Assembly: GCA_947650365.1 (NCBI GenBank)
Contig: OX393557.1
Location: 4,065,715-4,129,714 of the forward strand
Direction of reading: 5' to 3'
Length of the DNA stretch: 64,000 bases
Source of the DNA: Chamaelirium japonicum
Lineage: Eukaryota > Streptophyta > Magnoliopsida > Liliales > Melanthiaceae
In this document: positions 18,238 through 32,208 of the stretch, in pieces
How positions within the stretch are numbered: the first letter of the stretch is position 1
Layout: each line of letters starts with the position of its first letter
The notes under the pieces: model-generated
Database searches by the model: none
The model's input: only the letters and a program-made list of their open reading frames with translations
Told to the model about the DNA's origin: nothing
Made by a program: the position numbers and the translations under genes

Positions 18238-18551
18238 AGGCCTCGACGCTCCCCACTGCTACCACAGCACCTTCTCCGCCTGAGCCGGACCGTCTTCAGC
18301 GCCTCGAGGAGCTCCTTCTTCGCCACCTAGCCTCCACCGGCTCCGCGACTGCGTACGGCCTGTCTGCCACCTCTGGTACTACTGCTCCATGGATCTTCGA
18401 TTCGGGTGCCTCCTGTCACGTTACCTTTGACTCCACTGTCCTCACGGACTGTTCTCCCACTACTACCCACCAGGAGGTTCGCATGGGACTCTCGTCCCTA
18501 TTCCATAATGTGGCTCCATCACTACCACCTCTGACCCTTCTGGTCGCCTGA
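18122..18551 (+). pseudogene. copia gag tail and aspartic protease fragment
   Basis: The open part in this frame begins about 18075 but only makes sense from ~18122. It reads an RGGRGGRGRGRG tail, then WIFDSGASCHVT with the catalytic DSGA of the retroviral-type aspartic protease. The frame fails near 18490-18510, where a second shift is needed to reach the downstream pol frame. Confidence 0.85.
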
Positions 18552-18721
18552 CCCTATCCCATGTCCATCATGCCCCCCGTCTTAATATTAATCTGATCTA
18601 TATTAGTTCTCTTTGCGACTCTGGCCTGACTGTCACCTTCACCCCTTCTGTTTGTGTTGTGCAGGATTCGCGGACGGGTCAAAGGATTGGGCTGGGCTGT
18701 AGGGCAGGAGGACTCTACTAG

Positions 18722-21649
18722 TTGGACTATCTCTATGTGTCTTCAGTTGCGTCCGTCATGTCTGTCACCTCTGATGCCGACCTGTGGCACAGAAGGTTAG
18801 GTCATATATCGAGTGATCGACTCAAAAGCGTATTCCGTTCGGGCGCTTTGGGTCGAGCGTCTTTCTCCCCCCTCTCTGTTTGTACGGGTTGTAGACTGGC
18901 AAAGCATCTAGCTCTTTCTTTTTCTGCTAGTGCTTCCCAGTCTGATGCTTTATTTGATTTAGTCCATTCGGACATTTGGGATCCTGCTCCTGTTGCATCT
19001 CTATCGGGTTACATGTATTATGTGTGCTTTATTGATGACTATTCTAGGTGCACATGGGTTTATCTTATACGTCATCGATCTGAAGTACCTCACATCTTTA
19101 GGAGATTCACCACTATGATACACACCCAGTTTGGTCGACGCATCAAGACCTTTCGGTCTGATTGTGCCAAGGAGTATCTCTCCTCTGAGATGCGTGAGAT
19201 TCTTCAGTCTCATGGCACTCTTCACCAGCAGTCCTGTCCACACACACATGAGCAGAACGGCGTTGTCGAACGCAAGCATCGTTATGTCCTTGAGACTGCA
19301 CGAGCCTTGCTTCTCTCTGCGTCTGTTCCTCACTCCTACTGGGCTGAAGCTATCATGACGGCTGTCCACCTCATCAATATCACTCCGTCGTCTGCTCTGT
19401 CCGGTGCCACCCCTTACGAGCGCCTTCACTCCAGTCCACCTGACTACTCTCTTCTTCGCACGTTTGGCTGCACGTGCTTCGTTCTTCTTTCTCCCCATGA
19501 GCGCACCAAACTTTCTGCGAGGTCTGTTAGGTGTGTTCACTTGGGGCTCAGTCGAGAGCACAAGGGGTATCACTGCTATGATCCCTTAGCTCGTCGGATC
19601 CGTGTCTCCCGTCACGTCTCCTTTGTTGAGGATGTCCCGTATTTTGCACCTGAGTCTTGGGATCTTTCCCTGCCTCCTGCATCATTCTCCTCGCCCTCCT
19701 CACATATCCACATCCCTGTTCTACCCCCGGTTTCTGTTGCCCCATCCACGCCTACTCCACCACCACCACCTCCTAAGTCTCCACCTCCACCACCACCACC
19801 ACCTCCTCAGTCTCCCTCGCCACCTCCACCACCACCCATTACTCGTGTCTATGTACATCGGTCTGCAGCTCCCCCTCCAGAGTCGGTTCACACTGGTACT
19901 CCCTCGCCTGATGCTGCTGCCCCCTCCTCCCCGGTCGTGGATCCTGCTCCTGTTCGGCGCTACCTAGTGCTCGAACATCACCCTCCTGACAGATATGACT
20001 ACTCTCCTGACAGGTTTGGCTACTCTGCTTTTTCTTCTGACTCTCCTGACTCTTCTGGCTACTCTGCCAGTATCTTTTATTCACCATCCTTTCAGGCCTT
20101 TCTTACTGCTATACACACCCATCGGGAGCCCCAATCGTACCATGAAGCAGCGTTACATCCAGAGTGGTGGCAGGCCATGTCAGTTGAGCTTGAGGCTTTT
20201 CAGCGGACTCAGACCTGGGAGTTGGTGCCTTGTCCCTCTGGGGTGGTGCCTGTTAGCTGCAAGTGGATATTCAAGGTCAAGACTCGACCTGACGGATCCA
20301 TTGAGCGGCACAAGGCTCGCCTCGTTGCTCGCGGCTTCTCCCAGGAGTATGGGATTGACTACGAGGAGACGTTTGCTCCAGTTGCTTGGATGACTACTGT
20401 GCGTACCCTCTTAGCTGTGGCAGCTGCTCGAGGGTGGCCTCTCCATCAGATGGATGTCACCAATGTATTTCTCCACGGTGATCTCTCCGAGGAAGTCTAC
20501 ATGGCTCCTCCTTCGGGCACTTCAATTCCTCTAGGGCACGTGTGTCGGTTGCGCCGAGCCATCTATGGGCTCAAGCAGGCCCCTCGTGCCTGGTTTGAGC
20601 GATTTCACAGTGCAGTTCTGGCCGCCGGTTTTGTTGAGCGTCACTCCGACTATGCCTTGTTCACTCGCTCCTCCAGTCAGGGCATTGCAGTTCTTCTCCT
20701 CTATGTGGATGATATGATCATCACTAGGGATGACAGTGCCACCATTGCCTCTCTCCAGCGGCACCTCCAGAGTCAGTTTGAGATGAAAGATCTGGGATCT
20801 CTTCGCTACTTTTTGGGCCTTGAGATTGCCCGGTCAGCTCGTGGTCTGTTGGTCTCCCAGCAGAAGTACATCTCCGACATCCTTGCTGATGCTGCTCTCA
20901 CTGACACGCGCACTGCTGATACACCCATGGAGCTCAATTTGAAGCTTCTCGCTACAGACGGTGAGCCGCTCCAGGATGTCTCCCGCTACCAGAGGCTGGT
21001 TGGGATGCTCGTCTATCTCACCATGACCCGGCCAGACATTGCCCATGCTGTTGGCATTGTCAGTCAGTTTGTTCAGGCTCCACGGTCAGTACAATATGCA
21101 GCTGTTCTTCGGATTATCCGCTACCTCCGGGGTACCATCACCCGTTCACTACTGTTTCCCTCCACCTCTCCGTTGGTGCTGCGTGCCTACTCCGATGCAG
21201 ATTGGGCAGGAGATGCAGCCACTCGTCGATCGACTACAGGATATTGTGTGCTTCTGGGTGATTCACTGATTTCGTGGCGCAGCAAGAAGCAGGAGTCTGT
21301 TGCTCGCTCCAGCACCGAAGCCGAATACAGGGCTATGGCTTCCACCACCGCCGAAATTGTCTGGCTTCGCCGCCTTCTGCTCGACTTGGGAGTGGTGATA
21401 TCCGGGCTCACCCCGCTCTTCTGTGACAACCGGAGTGCTATTCAGATTGCTAGCAACCCGGTCTTCCATGAGCGAACAAAGCATATTGAAGTTGATTGTC
21501 ATTATGTTCGCCAGGCGTTTATCGACCACACCATCTCCCTGCCTTTCATTTCCTCATCGGAGCAGACTGCTGATTTTCTGACGAAGCCCCTGACGATTGC
21601 TCGCTTCCGACATTTTCTAGGCAAACTCTCGGTTCATGATCCACCGTGA
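18722..21649 (+). pseudogene. copia pol: integrase, reverse transcriptase, RNase H
   Basis: About 975 codons following an in-frame TAG at 18719-18721; the same frame upstream to about 18510 also reads as pol. Pre-integrase HHCC (LWHRRLGH..CTGCRLAKH) lies at residues ~20-62. The integrase core has HSDIW and FIDDYSR. A long Pro-rich linker is at ~365-405, reverse transcriptase from ~480 with YVDDMII near 660, and RNase H with YSDADW near 823, ending SEQTADFLTKPL. Some normally invariant positions differ (FAPVAW for FAPVAR, DVTNVFL for DVKNAFL, ITRDD for ITGDD), consistent with mutation after or before insertion. The copy is probably inactive. Confidence 0.93.
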
Positions 21650-21651
21650 GT

Positions 21652-21662
21652 TTGAGGGGGAG
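21652..21662 (+). other. Polypurine tract of the Ale-like copia
   Basis: TTGAGGGGGAG directly precedes the 3' LTR and would prime plus-strand synthesis. Confidence 0.85.
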
Positions 21663-21803
21663 TGTTAATGTACATACAGTCGGGTCGGGTTTACTGTACA
21701 GTCGGGTCGGATTGTATAGATATACATGTACATATATTGGGCTTGAGTCCCTCAATGGAATGCATTCGATTCCTCTCCAAACCCTAGCCGTCATCTCCTA
21801 ACA
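21663..21803 (+). repeat. 3' LTR of the Ale-like copia element
   Basis: 141 bp, identical to the 5' LTR except one base; followed by the ATGTC target duplication. Confidence 0.97.
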
Positions 21804-21954
21804 ATGTCCTTTTATGTCCAAAAGATACCAAAAATTAATAGTAATAGAGAAAAATGGAGGGGGCCGTTGGAGTGCAACACCCTTCAAAATAGAATATCCT
21901 TCATATTTGAAGGCTTTGGCCTCCAATTTGAGGCTTGCGTTGGAGATGCTCTAA

Positions 21955-22385
21955 GGTATGCCATCTTCCCCTTACAAAAATAAATGTTGATGCAAGTGGA
22001 TAAAGGATCACCACCCTTTGATCCAACAAGGATAAAAGAAAATAACTCACTAGGGGGGGCAGGGGAGTTGGCATGCTTGGGCAAGGCCCCTCGATTTAAT
22101 AGAAGTGCATATGGAAACTTCTGAATGGGTTCGGTGTGCATTCTTGGAGGGACTAGTCCATGCCCATAATGAGTCAAATGCTCGGAGGGTTTCCGAAGAC
22201 CCTCTGATTTTTTTTTCTTTTTTTTAAGTAAACCCTTTCCTCTAAGTTTGTATCAGGGTAGAGGTGTGTGCAAGAAGGGAACCCTTTCCTCTTCTACCAC
22301 TCATTTCCCCACCAACCTTAAAAATTAAAATGAAAATCAGGTACATGGTCATCATAGCACACCACAATGGTGGCTTCACTACAAA
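21955..22385. other. Intergenic region
   Basis: No gene or element recognised. It contains a TGCTCGGAGGGTTTCCG/CCTCTGA segment and a T-rich tract. Confidence 0.4.
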
Positions 22386-22566
22386 GAGCAATGCTATGCA
22401 GCCCGAACGTTTTCCCGATTCCATTCAGCCCGATTGATGTGGCAGCATGCAACTGGTGGTGTAAAAGACTTAAATATCGCTAGTGGGTTTCAGCCACCAG
22501 TTGCATGCTGCCAGATCAAGCGGGCCGCCAAAATCGAACAAACCTATGGGCTAAATAGCATTTCTC
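22386..22566. mobile_element. Mutator-like MITE (family B, copy 1)
   Basis: 181 bp with ends GAGCAATGCTATGCAG and CTAAATAGCATTTCTC. Flanks CACTACAAA (22377-22385) and CAGTACAAA (22567-22575) match at 8 of 9 bases. Inner palindrome ACCAGTTGCATGCTGCC / GGCAGCATGCAACTGGT. Relatives at 45250-45938 and 49130-49313. Confidence 0.8.
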
Positions 22567-22739
22567 CAGTACAAAAGAGCAACCATGTGCCTCTCGACCT
22601 ATTATTAATCAGATGTGTGGTCCTCCATTGGGCTTTGTCCCTTGTCTAACGACTGAACCCCATGACAATAGGAGACATGGCCGGAAACTACCTCATGATG
22701 AAAGACAAAACCAACACCCCACCTCTAAGAAAAGGGTGC

Positions 22740-25774
<3,035 letters not shown>

Positions 25775-25782
25775 TATATATA

Positions 25783-26166
25783 GGGAAATGAGTTCCTATG
25801 ACATGTCATAGGGAGTACCCTATGACATATGGTGAGTTAGTAACCCTAGAATATTTAGAATGTTCTGAATTTTTATGAGGATGATCACCCTATCGTAGAT
25901 AGGACCCCCACAAAAAATCGGCTCATTCTAAAACTTCTAGAAGCATCAAATATGATTTTCAATTTAACCGTTAAAATGGATGGCCGATAAATCTTCTAGC
26001 ATTTGATGCCCCAACAAGTTTTAGAATGTTTTGATTTTTTGTGGACATTCTATCTAAGGTAAGGTGATCAGCCTCAAAAAAATTCAGCACATTCTAAACA
26101 TTCTACCATTACTAACTCACCATATGTCATAGGGTACTTCCTATGACATGTCATAGGAACCCAGCC

Positions 26167-26169
<3 letters not shown>
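25783..26169. mobile_element. Foldback MITE (family E, copy 2, internally shortened)
   Basis: Ends GAGTTCCTATGACATGTCAT and ATGACATGTCATAGGAACCC; shares the inner arms of copy 1 but lacks ~170 bp around the centre. (TA)n follows. Confidence 0.8.

Positions 26170-26245
<76 letters not shown>
26170..26245. repeat. (TA)n(GA)n microsatellite
   Basis: TA 26170-26231 followed by a short GA run that abuts the family K copy. Confidence 0.93.
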
Positions 26246-26247
<2 letters not shown>

Positions 26248-26374
26248 AATGCTATAATGTGGCATGCGGTAAGTGCGGCATCGCACCGCTGCCGTCTGAT
26301 GCACCGCTGCGTGCATGCGATGACGCAGCGCGTGCATCAGACGGCTGCGGTGCGGTGCTGCACTGACCGCATGC

Positions 26375-26375
<1 letters not shown>
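26246..26375. mobile_element. Microsatellite-flanked foldback MITE (family K, copy 2)
   Basis: 130-bp palindrome with arms GCATGCGGTAAGTGCGGCAT.. and GCAGCCGTCTGATGCAC. GA tract on the left and TA tract on the right. Confidence 0.8.

Positions 26376-26465
<90 letters not shown>
26376..26465. repeat. (TA)n microsatellite
   Basis: About 90 bp between family K copy 2 and family G copy 2. Confidence 0.95.

Positions 26466-27275
<810 letters not shown>

Positions 27276-27318
<43 letters not shown>
27276..27318. repeat. (CT)n(TA)n microsatellite
   Basis: Short compound tract after family G copy 3. The sequence that follows resembles that after the TA tract at 9859. Confidence 0.9.
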
Positions 27319-27324
<6 letters not shown>

Positions 27325-27825
27325 TCAGGGTTTTTTGGGGGGGACAAACATTTAATTGAGTCGAGAGACAAACTGTAAGAGACAAGCACAGCCGTTCATT
27401 GCTGTTAGGGTGAGGTCATTCACATGGAAGAGATAGATTAATAGCTATGATTGGTCCCACCAGCCCTCCAAAAATATAAGGTTTCAATCAGCCATGAGAT
27501 CCGACCAGCCCTTCAAAATTGGATGGTCATAATGTCCGTCCGGACTGGATTAAACGGACAGCTGTGATTATACCTTGGCTTAAAAATGGAGGGTGATGAT
27601 ACCCGTCCGTACCAGTCTGAGCCGGGTTAAAAATGGAAGGTCGCAACCCTCAGATGGGATGGAAACACCCCCCTCTCGCTCTCTCTACCACGACCCCCCC
27701 TCTCTCTCTTCCTCTCCCTTTCTATAGATGGAAACCCTGAACCATAACCTCCTCCGCTCTCCTCTCTCTCTCTCTCTCCAGATCAGCGACCTTATCTCTC
27801 TCTCTCTCTCTAGAGGTCGAGCATT
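27319..27825. other. Unclassified repeat-like sequence after a TA tract
   Basis: Starts CAGGGTTTTTTGGGGGGGACAAAC, similar to the sequence at 9866 and, on the minus strand, near 61250. Later CT-rich. No gene recognised. Confidence 0.5.
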
Positions 27826-28240
27826 GACGATCAGCATCGGTGAGCCGGTGACGGGCGCTGGTGACAGATCGAGAGAGAGGTTAGAGGGAGAGAGGGAGGG
27901 CTGGAGGGCCTTACTGCGTCGGTCGGCACGGAGGGCAGTGCCGGGGAGGTACGGCCGGTGAATCGGTACCGGATCGGGTCGATCGAGGTGGTGGTGGTGT
28001 GCCGGTGATAGGGCGTAGGTGCGAAGGGCACCGACGATCAGCGTCGGTGAGCCGGTGACGGGCGCTGGTGACAGATCGAGAGAGAGGTTAGAGGGAGAGA
28101 GGGAGGGCCGGAGGGCCTGACTACGTCGGTCAGCACGGAGGGCGGTGCCGGGGAGGTACGGCTGGCGAATCGGTGCTGAATCGGGCCGATCGAGGCGGTG
28201 GTGGTGCACCGGTGACAGGGCGCAGGTGCGAAGGGCACCG
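27826..28240. repeat. Two tandem 207-bp GC-rich units
   Basis: GACGATCAGCATCGGTGAGC (27826) and GACGATCAGCGTCGGTGAGC (28033) start two ~95% similar units. The period is a multiple of three, so matching minus-strand frames appear in both units; composition is Pro/Ser/Arg-rich and no family is recognised. Confidence 0.8.
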
Positions 28241-29160
28241 GCGATCGGGCCGGGTTGCCAACGCAGAGAGAAGGAGAGAGAACAGAGGTTTGAGAGAGAG
28301 AGGCCCAGCTTCGCCGGTCATCGGTCGGCCTGGCTACGTACGATTCTCCTACGGCCAGGCTGCGTGCGACTCTCTATGTGCGTGTGTGTGTGTGTGTGTG
28401 TGTGCGCGCCCGCGTGTGTGCAGAGTGGACAGGGACGCCGGTGGTAGCAGCGGTGCTGGGCTCCGAGGCCATGCCGATCGTGGTAGTGGAAGAGGTGGTT
28501 TCGGGCTCCTCCCCTCTCTGCTCTCTCTCCAATGTCTTTTCCCCCTCCTCCCTCCAAATCGAGAAGAGGCGCTATCGCCATCTTGAAGAAGAAGAAGAGA
28601 GTTGGAGAATAGGTAATGCAATAAAGCTCCCCCTTTCCCATTTTTAATTCCATACACTTCCTCCAATTCTTTTTGTTTGTCTTCAGCAGAAATTCTAATA
28701 GAAGGATCGATGCATCTCATCTTTGATGGATCTCCCTCTGTCTCAATCTAACTTTATTTTTCTTTTATGTTTCATTGTAGTTTCAAACTGCAATCTAAGC
28801 CTTCTCAGTGGTGGCGATACACCACCAAGGCAAGCAGTATTCAGAGGTGAATCTTGATTTATTTTCCATCTTTTTATTATAGCAATGATTTATTCATATT
28901 GGTTATTACTATGCATGTATGACCAAAAGTAAACTTTAATATGATCACTACATCTAGATCTTGAGCATGGTGATTCATGTAAGATCTTGAATTTTGCCTC
29001 CAAATTGTAGTATTTCTGGAGTGTTGATAATATGTTTCGTATCACACAATTTTATAGTCCTTGACAACGGGAGCTACGTCGTCTAGATCCAGTGTGCCCT
29101 GTTCCGCTGCTGCTACTCCAAGGCCTACACCGTATGTGACCCCCCAAGACTCACGCTCCT

Positions 29161-29206
<46 letters not shown>

Positions 29207-29639
29207 GTTTTTTGGCTTTCATTTTTTCAAGAAATCTGATGTTTTTTTATCTTCCTATTGTTCTTTTTTATTTTTTGTTTGTGTACAGTCTATTCATTGA
29301 TTCTGATTTCTTTGGATTTCACAATGTTGAGGTTGCCAATGAAATGGCGGTGTTGGAGCACCATTCGGTTGGGGTTTTCTGTCATTTTTTTCCCTTCTTC
29401 CCCTCTCTCTGTAATCTCTTTTATCACATTCAGTTTCTGCGGGATTTCCAAATCTTCCTTGAGGGAGACATGATCTCTAGGAGGGCGCTCGCATGATTGG
29501 CCGCTACAACAGTAACCTGTTCGAAGAGGGCATCAATCCCTACATATGAGTTCAAACACTAATTAACCACTCTGTTCGCTTCCAGATTTTACTTTTTAAT
29601 CAAACACTAATTAACCACTCGCTTCTCCTCCACGGTCCC
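28241..29639. other. Intergenic region, exon-like but unassigned
   Basis: GC- and CT-rich to ~28600, with (GT)n at 28383 and (CT)n at 29163-29200, then AT-rich. Several GT-AG pairs could be drawn, but no protein family could be read. Possible remnant of a captured or host gene. Confidence 0.4.
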
Positions 29640-30065
29640 ACAAAGACAACGGTGGGACCCACAGCCCTTCCTGGGGCCCACGAGCACGACGGTGGGACCC
29701 ACAGCCCAGCCTGGGACCCACTTGTACTATCTGGGGTATGGTAAATCCCCTCGGGTATTTATCAAACTCAGGATATTTTTAAAAATATTCCCCAGATAAA
29801 CCAAAATCTATAAATAACAGACTCGATAGATATTCCAGATCGAGAAATCGAGACCTAAAACTACTACTCCACCCTCTGACTACTTGTAAGAAGCACTCCT
29901 CAGCCTGTCGAGAGTAACTCTACTTCCTCAGAGATAATTGATTCAAAGGTTTGTTACCACATCCCGTGTCAACACTCTCGCCCTCTCTCTTTATCCTTCT
30001 TTATCTCTCTCTCTACTCTACAGTATTAGCATGACAGCTCAGCACTTGATAGCACAATGCTTCAT

Positions 30066-32194
30066 TGTTAGAAATAAATCCATGGTAGAGGCTCGCAGCG
30101 GAAATGATTTGGCAGTCGAAAGACCGTTCATGGTGTATGTTACACGATTTAAACTTTCATTGAAACTAATCTACATATGTGTGCATGTGTATGCACGTGA
30201 ATCGAACACCCTAACGGCAATCTAGCGTAATGATTATCTAGCATGCATGCAAATCATAATGCTCGCTAGATCTACATGTTAGATTATTCATACCTTCGTG
30301 CGGATCTTTTAACCGCGGAGAATCGTCTTCTTTGTCGATGGAGACGGAAGATCGTTCACGAAGAAGCCGATGGTATGAATGGAGACGATGTCTTCTTGTT
30401 CATCCGATCTCCCACGATGCACGGAATGTCGCTCTCGGATCTCTGAGTGCCTTCGAAGAATGACCCTTCTCCTTCTACGAAACTCCACGCGAGGAAGAAG
30501 AAGTTGCAAGCGGGAAAGTAGAGAGATATTAGGGAGAGAACTAGAGAGATGAGAGAGGGAGGGGGTTCGATTTTGGCATCCCTATGGCCGGCCCCATATG
30601 GTCCCTTATATAGGGCCGGCCTACCCCCTTGGATAAGGATCCAAGGGGATAAGAACCTCCCACAATTATCTCTCCATTATCACCATTTTATCTCTTCTTT
30701 TATTTATCCGTTTTCCCACTTTTTAGGGCTTGTTTTGACCGTTTCAAAGCCCTATCCCTATCTATATGGCTGGCCCTATAGATGAGGGATTCTCATCCCT
30801 ATAACATAGGGCCGACCCTAGCATGGTCTCCCACTGCTAGGGTCGGCCATAAGTGAGGTTCGGCAAAGTGAGTTTTTACCAAAACACCCTGACGCCTCAA
30901 TTTGACCATTTCTAGTGTCCGAGACCTAGCGGCCACTACTTAAGTGATCTTTACTAGTTACCTTACTATTAAATGAGGCCACCAGAGGGTGCCTCTAGCA
31001 AAGTCAACTAGCCAACTCGCAACATACCCTGGTGCATCACACCTATACAACGAAGTTTACTTATGGCTAGGGATTACTACCTGCGCCTCTGTACTAGTCT
31101 CGGGCATACCCCGTAGTACTCGCATGTAGTTACGTATCTACCGTGCTCTAGTGCCAAGCACACACGGAGTGTATACTTCTATCTTCCTCTTAATGCCTAT
31201 GGTGTTCCGAGGAGATGGTTCAAGAACCGTACATAATATTGATAAGGTGGAACCATCAGGGACCGGGGTTCATGGCTTCCAACTCAAGCTCGATTAACAC
31301 ACTACCTGAGTGTACCATCGATCCTCTGAGCTCGACTTAACCTGCATTGCCACCCAGAGTGCGACGTAGGCTACACTCTAATTTACCCGGACTTACTATG
31401 TTCTCCATCATACCCCTGCTCTCCACTTAGTAGTGGTAAACACGTTGTCCCTCGACTTGATGCCATGATTCACTTCGAGCGGTGGAGACTACCGTCAGAC
31501 TCGAATGATCACATGACTTGGTTCCTTCCATGTTGACCTATACATCGTACCGTTGATTACCTCGTCGAGTAATCGAACCCGGTCAATAGTCAAACTGATG
31601 ACCACCAGGCCTGAGTTTGGTACAGTGTAAGGCACACCAAGGAATGCACCTCCCTTAAGGGGTATGAATGGCCTGCAGGAATGACACACTAATGCAACGC
31701 CAGCCGGGTAACCCAGTACACCGTGGTTTTGGATCACTGCATACGGATCCTCACACATTGGTACGCCAAAGCACCATGCAACTGGTTAGTCCATCAGACG
31801 TGGTTCCTTAGGGTTTAGGACCGTTTTAGCCTAAGCAGAAACACAGCTTAGTGTACCAGTGTCTGCTCACTGATCTGTACACCATGTTAGTTCCGTTCAG
31901 CCACAAACATTGTGCCTGGTGATGACCATGGTGAAGACTTCCCATGAACTGTCATCCCCAACTGTTTATCATGATGAGGCGACCAACCTGATCATAGCTG
32001 CGAACTGATTTAGATTATATGGGACCAATCTACTCAGTCTTCAACTTAGTGGACTACCATATAACCATGGCTCTCTGTTCTTAAAAGAACACATAACAAT
32101 ATTACGTACCTATATGTATTTCATATAATTACTATCAATCTTTATTAGACCAAAACATAAAGTTTTACAAGCTTAGAACACATCAATCCTAACA
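30066..32194 (-). repeat. 3' LTR of the long-LTR copia
   Basis: 2,129 bp. Contains the GGCCGGCCCTA..TAGGGCCGGC palindromic wording near 30590-30620 shared with the other LTR. Its ORFs are shadows and not genes. Confidence 0.95.
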
Positions 32195-32207
32195 ATCTCC
32201 CACTTGG
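32195..32207 (-). other. Polypurine tract of the long-LTR copia
   Basis: Read on minus, CCAAGTGGGAGAT directly precedes the 3' LTR. Confidence 0.9.
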
Positions 32208-32208
32208 T

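Larger units (their letters stand above)
16623..21803 (+). mobile_element. Complete Ty1-copia retrotransposon (Ale-like), recent
   Basis: 5,181 bp, flanked by the 5-bp duplication ATGTC (16618-16622, 21804-21808). The 141-bp LTRs start TGTTAATG and end CCTAACA and differ at one base by direct comparison. A primer site complementary to initiator tRNA-Met abuts the 5' LTR, and a GGGGGAG polypurine tract precedes the 3' LTR. Domain order gag, protease, integrase, reverse transcriptase, RNase H identifies copia; the short LTRs suggest the Ale group (inference). The reading frame is broken by at least two shifts and one stop despite the young LTRs. Confidence 0.96.
16416..21951. mobile_element. 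PIF/Harbinger-like MITE split by a copia insertion
   Basis: Inverted ends GAGCATCTCTAAC (16416-16428) and GTTGGAGATGCTC (21939-21951) are flanked by TAA at 16413-16415 and 21952-21954. Removing the copia element and one copy of its target duplication leaves a ~350-bp MITE whose arms repeat CCTCCAAATYTG wording in both orientations. Confidence 0.8.

Noticed and set aside
31495..31758. 87-codon minus-strand frame and similar frames in 30.3-32.1 and 38.1-40.0 kb
   Set aside because: Both copies lie in the LTRs of the long-LTR copia at equivalent positions and are not conserved as proteins.
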